Positions 7,335 to 9,473 of a stretch of 9,473 nucleotides of DNA are shown here, one piece after another. How positions within the stretch are numbered: position 1 is the stretch's first letter; each line of letters starts with the position of its first letter. Under the pieces are notes generated by a model. That model was not told the DNA's origin. It worked only from the letters and a program-made list of their open reading frames with translations, and made no database searches. The position numbers and the translations under genes are program-made. The stretch lies in NCBI GenBank assembly GCA_031254445.1, contig JAIRUL010000262.1, forward strand, positions 1 through 9,473, in the 5' to 3' direction. The stretch is from Chitinispirillales bacterium. Its GTDB lineage: Bacteria; Fibrobacterota; Chitinivibrionia; Chitinivibrionales; Chitinispirillaceae.

Positions 7335-9230
7335 ATGCGTATCAACAAAAGGGCGTTAGCCGCAGTTAGCGTTATTTTTGCATTTGCTATGGCTATGGCG
7401 TTTATTGTAATTATCGTAGCCTGCGGCGGCGGCAAAGCTGCCGGCGGGAGCTTTACCGACTCCAGAGATAAGCAGAAGTACCGCACGGTGAAAATCGGCG
7501 CGCAGACGTGGATGGCGGAGAACCTCAACTACAAAACCGGCGGCGCGTGGTGTTACGGCGGCGGCGAGCCCAACTGTAAAACCTACGGCAGGCTGTACGA
7601 TTGGGAGACCTCTAAGCTCGTCTGCCCGGGCGGGTGGCATTTGCCGAGCCGCGAAGAGTGGGGCAAGCTGGTTGAGGCTATGGGGGATAAGCCTGTGGGC
7701 AAAGCGCTTAAATCAAAAACTGGCTGGGACGATTACGAGGGCAAGAGCGGCAACGGTACAAATGATTTCGGGTTTTCGGCTCTTCCCGGCGGCCAACGCG
7801 ACCCCGACGGCGAGTTCGCCGCCATTGGCCGCAACGGCTTTTGGTGGAGCCCCTCGGAGGGCGGCCTAGGCCGCGTTGCGTACGTGCTCGGCGGCGACGG
7901 CGACGGCGTGACCGAGATGGATGCCGATCCGAGGGGCGGCTTCTCCGTGCGCTGCGTTCAGGACGGCGGAGCTGGCAGCGGCGAACAAGCGGCTGAAAAA
8001 CAGGAGGAGGAAGTAGACACCGCCGGCGTTTTACACATTTCCGATTCTATCGCGCTATCGAGAACCGCAATGTACTCCTTTAAAGCAAAAATTCTCGTTT
8101 TTGATTCTATCTCTATCACATACCAGTCGCTGCTCAAAAGCATATACGCCCCGGCGGAGATCGCCACGGACGACTATTCGAGAAACGGCCTCAGAAAGGC
8201 GCTTGCAGAACTGAAAGAGCGGTATCTTTCCGACTATAGAGGAAAAAACGACTGGATCGGCTACAGCGGGATGGGTCTTGAAGACTACTTCCAAATGGAG
8301 GTTTCTTCCAGAACAGGCAACTTTCTGACGATAAACTATACGCACGGCGGTTTTTGGGGAGGCGCGCACGGAGGCCATACCGTAAAAACCCAAACGTTCG
8401 ACCTGAAAAACAATAGGCCTGTTTTATTAAAAGATATTATCAAAAATCCGGCGGATAAGGCGTGGGGCAAAATCCTGAAAGCAAGATTTCTTGCTCAAGG
8501 CGAGGAGGGGGCAAGCTGCGTTTCGGAGGATACGATACCGTTTAGCGAGAATTTTTACTTTGACAGCGTCGGAATCACATTTGGATACAACCAGTCCGAG
8601 ATTGCCGCTTACGCATGCGGGATGCTTGAGATTCGAGTCCCGTTCGACAGGACAACGGAAAAAATGCTAACGCCCGATTTCGCCAAGCTCGCTTCGCAAA
8701 ACCCGGCCATTTGCGACCCGCCCCCCGAAGGGAAGATCATGTTTGCGTCCATCGACAAAAAAAAGGATTTTTCGCTGGTGTTTGCGCTGTGCGACGAAAG
8801 CCTCAATGTCGGTTACGTGCAGTACCGCGGGCAGGCGGAGCGGAGGCTCATCCAGTTCGACCACGATGAGAACAAAACCATTTATGACGAACACGGGGAC
8901 GACGAGGAGTCGCGGGAGAAGCACTATAACGAGATATACAACGGCAAAATCAACGGGCTGTACGTGCTGAACATGAGTGGGCTTGCCACCTCGTCTAGTG
9001 TGGCGGCGGCGGCATGGCACGCCTACTACATCGGCAAAAAAGATAATCAAAGGATGGATTTGAAGATAGTAGGCAGCGATGCGAGGGAGAGCGGTTTTAA
9101 TATGATGGGCGCCTCTGGCGGCCAAGCTAGGCGGGAGGCGGAGGCGAGGGCGGGCGCGGTGGCAAAGGCGGAGGCGGAAGCCGCCGCCGCCGCCGCCGCC
9201 GCCGCTGCCGCAGGAGCGGGGGACTGGTGA
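7335..9230 (+). CDS. FISUMP lipoprotein fused to an RsiV-like (DUF3298-type) domain
   Basis: A 631-residue protein with a strong AGGAGG site. Basic N-terminal residues and a long hydrophobic core end in IIVAC, with Cys30 as the probable lipidated residue. Residues about 45-209 are a FISUMP domain (AQTWMAENLNY, GRLYDW, CPGGWHLPSREEW, NDFGFSALPGG, SVRCV; C73, C81, C97, C207). An acidic linker (about 210-229) follows. Residues about 235-455 resemble the exported domain of RsiV/PdaC-type proteins (DUF4163/DUF3298): GGFWGGAHGGH near 339-348, FDLKNNRPVLLKDI, and an FYFD...YNQSEIAAYACG...VPF segment ending near 437. In Bacillus subtilis RsiV this domain belongs to a lysozyme-sensing anti-sigma factor, but here there is no anti-sigma part and no sigma factor gene nearby, so that function must not be transferred. 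Residues about 456-590 match nothing I recognise. The tail (about 590-631) is Ala/Glu/Arg-rich with 11 consecutive alanines and ends AGAGDW. The gene is set apart from gene 3 and probably has its own promoter. Confidence 0.88.
   Translation: MRINKRALAAVSVIFAFAMAMAFIVIIVACGGGKAAGGSFTDSRDKQKYRTVKIGAQTWMAENLNYKTGGAWCYGGGEPNCKTYGRLYDWETSKLVCPGGWHLPSREEWGKLVEAMGDKPVGKALKSKTGWDDYEGKSGNGTNDFGFSALPGGQRDPDGEFAAIGRNGFWWSPSEGGLGRVAYVLGGDGDGVTEMDADPRGGFSVRCVQDGGAGSGEQAAEKQEEEVDTAGVLHISDSIALSRTAMYSFKAKILVFDSISITYQSLLKSIYAPAEIATDDYSRNGLRKALAELKERYLSDYRGKNDWIGYSGMGLEDYFQMEVSSRTGNFLTINYTHGGFWGGAHGGHTVKTQTFDLKNNRPVLLKDIIKNPADKAWGKILKARFLAQGEEGASCVSEDTIPFSENFYFDSVGITFGYNQSEIAAYACGMLEIRVPFDRTTEKMLTPDFAKLASQNPAICDPPPEGKIMFASIDKKKDFSLVFALCDESLNVGYVQYRGQAERRLIQFDHDENKTIYDEHGDDEESREKHYNEIYNGKINGLYVLNMSGLATSSSVAAAAWHAYYIGKKDNQRMDLKIVGSDARESGFNMMGASGGQARREAEARAGAVAKAEAEAAAAAAAAAAAGAGDW
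9180..9203 (+). repeat. (GCC)8 trinucleotide microsatellite coding for polyalanine
   Basis: Eight uninterrupted GCC codons, followed by GCT, GCC and GCA, encode alanines 616-626 near the C-terminus of gene 4. Slippage by whole units would only change alanine number and keep the frame. The preceding 60 bases are also purine/GC-biased GCG/GAG repeats (Ala/Glu/Gly). Confidence 0.9.
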
Positions 9231-9242
9231 TTGATTGGTTAC

Positions 9243-9323
9243 AAAGTCAAAGCCTTTTTTAAATCTTTTTCAGACGAAGCCTATAAAAGTCAAATTCTTT
9301 AAATCTTTTTCAGACGAAGCCTA
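9243..9323. repeat. 40-bp-spaced direct repeat downstream of gene 4
   Basis: Bases 9258-9283 and 9298-9323 are identical over 26 positions (TTTAAATCTTTTTCAGACG then AAGCCTA), with a 40-base period. Each copy is preceded by AAAGTCAAA (9243-9251 and 9286-9294). The first copy stops at CCTA and lacks the rest of the palindrome that continues the second copy from 9324, so it looks truncated. Confidence 0.85.
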
Positions 9324-9335
9324 CGGCTTCATAAC

Positions 9336-9359
9336 GTGTGGCGGCTAAAGCCGCCACAC
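9336..9359. repeat. Stem-loop in the left arm, perfect 10-bp stem
   Basis: GTGTGGCGGC (9336-9345) pairs with GCCGCCACAC (9350-9359) around the loop TAAA. No T-tract follows on the + strand, so it is a weak candidate for terminating gene 4, about 105 bases after its stop codon; it could instead protect the 3' end of the mRNA. Confidence 0.75.
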
Positions 9360-9425
9360 AAAGCCAACGTCAAAGTCAAAGGCGGCGGTGTGGATGGTTT
9401 TGATGTTGATGTTGACTTTGACTTT

Positions 9426-9447
9426 GTGTGGCGGCTCTGCGCCACAC
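9426..9447. repeat. Stem-loop in the right arm, 8-bp stem
   Basis: GTGTGGCG (9426-9433) pairs with CGCCACAC (9440-9447) around the loop GCTCTG. It shares the GTGTGGCG arm with the stem-loop at 9336-9359 but has a different loop, as expected for two related repeat units placed head to head. Confidence 0.7.
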
Positions 9448-9473
9448 GTTATGAAGCCGTAGGCTTCGTCTGA

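Larger units (their letters stand above)
9310..9473. repeat. Long inverted repeat element at the window end
   Basis: The 34 bases at 9310-9343 are the perfect reverse complement of 9440-9473; the right arm reaches the last base of the window, so the repeat may continue beyond it. A second nested pair, 9350-9363 and 9422-9435, is also perfect over 14 bases. Each outer arm contains GAAGCC and GGCTTC halves around 3 bases (9316-9330, 9453-9467). The centre (about 9364-9425) carries TCAAAG / TTTGAC and TTGATG short repeats. No ORF of note lies inside. The layout is that of a paired REP/BIME- or MITE-like non-coding repeat; the class cannot be fixed here. Confidence 0.85.

Noticed and set aside
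7335..9230. Anti-sigma factor (RsiV) identity for gene 4
   Set aside because: Only the exported domain resembles RsiV; there is no cytoplasmic anti-sigma domain, the N-terminus is a lipoprotein signal, and no sigma factor gene is adjacent.
9243..9473. Complete insertion sequence or attachment site
   Set aside because: No transposase or integrase ORF lies inside or beside the inverted repeats in this window, and target duplications cannot be judged because the right arm reaches the window end.

Overview
The window carries four large genes, all on the + strand, that encode exported proteins. It most likely comes from an uncultured Fibrobacterota (Fibrobacter-like) bacterium. The main reason is that two of the four proteins carry the FISUMP domain (Fibrobacter succinogenes major paralogous domain), recognisable from the motifs TWMA(E/Q)NLN, GRLY(D/G)W, CP(G/K)GWHLP(S/T)R(D/E)EW, (D/Y)(F/Y)GFSAL and a closing S(F/M)SVRCV-like end. 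FISUMP also occurs in Bacteroidota, so the assignment is probable, not certain. All four proteins start with export signals; three of these end in a lipobox-like cysteine, so the products are expected at the cell envelope or surface.

Layout. Bases 1-65 hold a short AT-rich tandem repeat and a good ribosome binding site. Genes 1 (66-3104) and 2 (3158-6442) are tandem paralogues of about 1,000-1,100 residues. Their order of domains is signal, VIT domain, VWA domain with a complete MIDAS metal site, a charged helix and variable linker, TPR-like repeats, and a C-terminal DUF2135 (YfaP-like) domain. Gene 2 has a lipobox and an expanded Gly/Ser-rich linker built from DNA repeats; gene 1 has an ordinary signal peptide and a short linker. 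Gene 3 (6496-7203) is a small FISUMP lipoprotein. Gene 4 (7335-9230) is a FISUMP lipoprotein fused to an RsiV-like (DUF3298-type) domain and ends in a polyalanine tail encoded by a GCC microsatellite. The last 243 bases (9231-9473) hold no gene but are packed with direct and inverted repeats.

Organisation. Genes 1-2 and 2-3 are separated by spacers of exactly 53 bases. Each spacer contains a related GC-rich hairpin followed by TGCAATA and the next ribosome binding site. This suggests that a unit of gene plus 3' hairpin was duplicated and that genes 1-3 are co-transcribed. Gene 4 is set apart by 131 bases containing a plausible sigma70-type promoter, so it may be expressed separately.

The most reasonable reading is a surface-protein locus: two large VIT/VWA proteins that could bind ligands or each other, next to FISUMP surface lipoproteins. 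No enzyme, defence system, RNA gene or CRISPR array is visible, and the function of the locus cannot be settled from sequence alone. Both window ends lie in repetitive DNA of related composition, which suggests either repeat elements flanking the locus or contig ends set by repeats.
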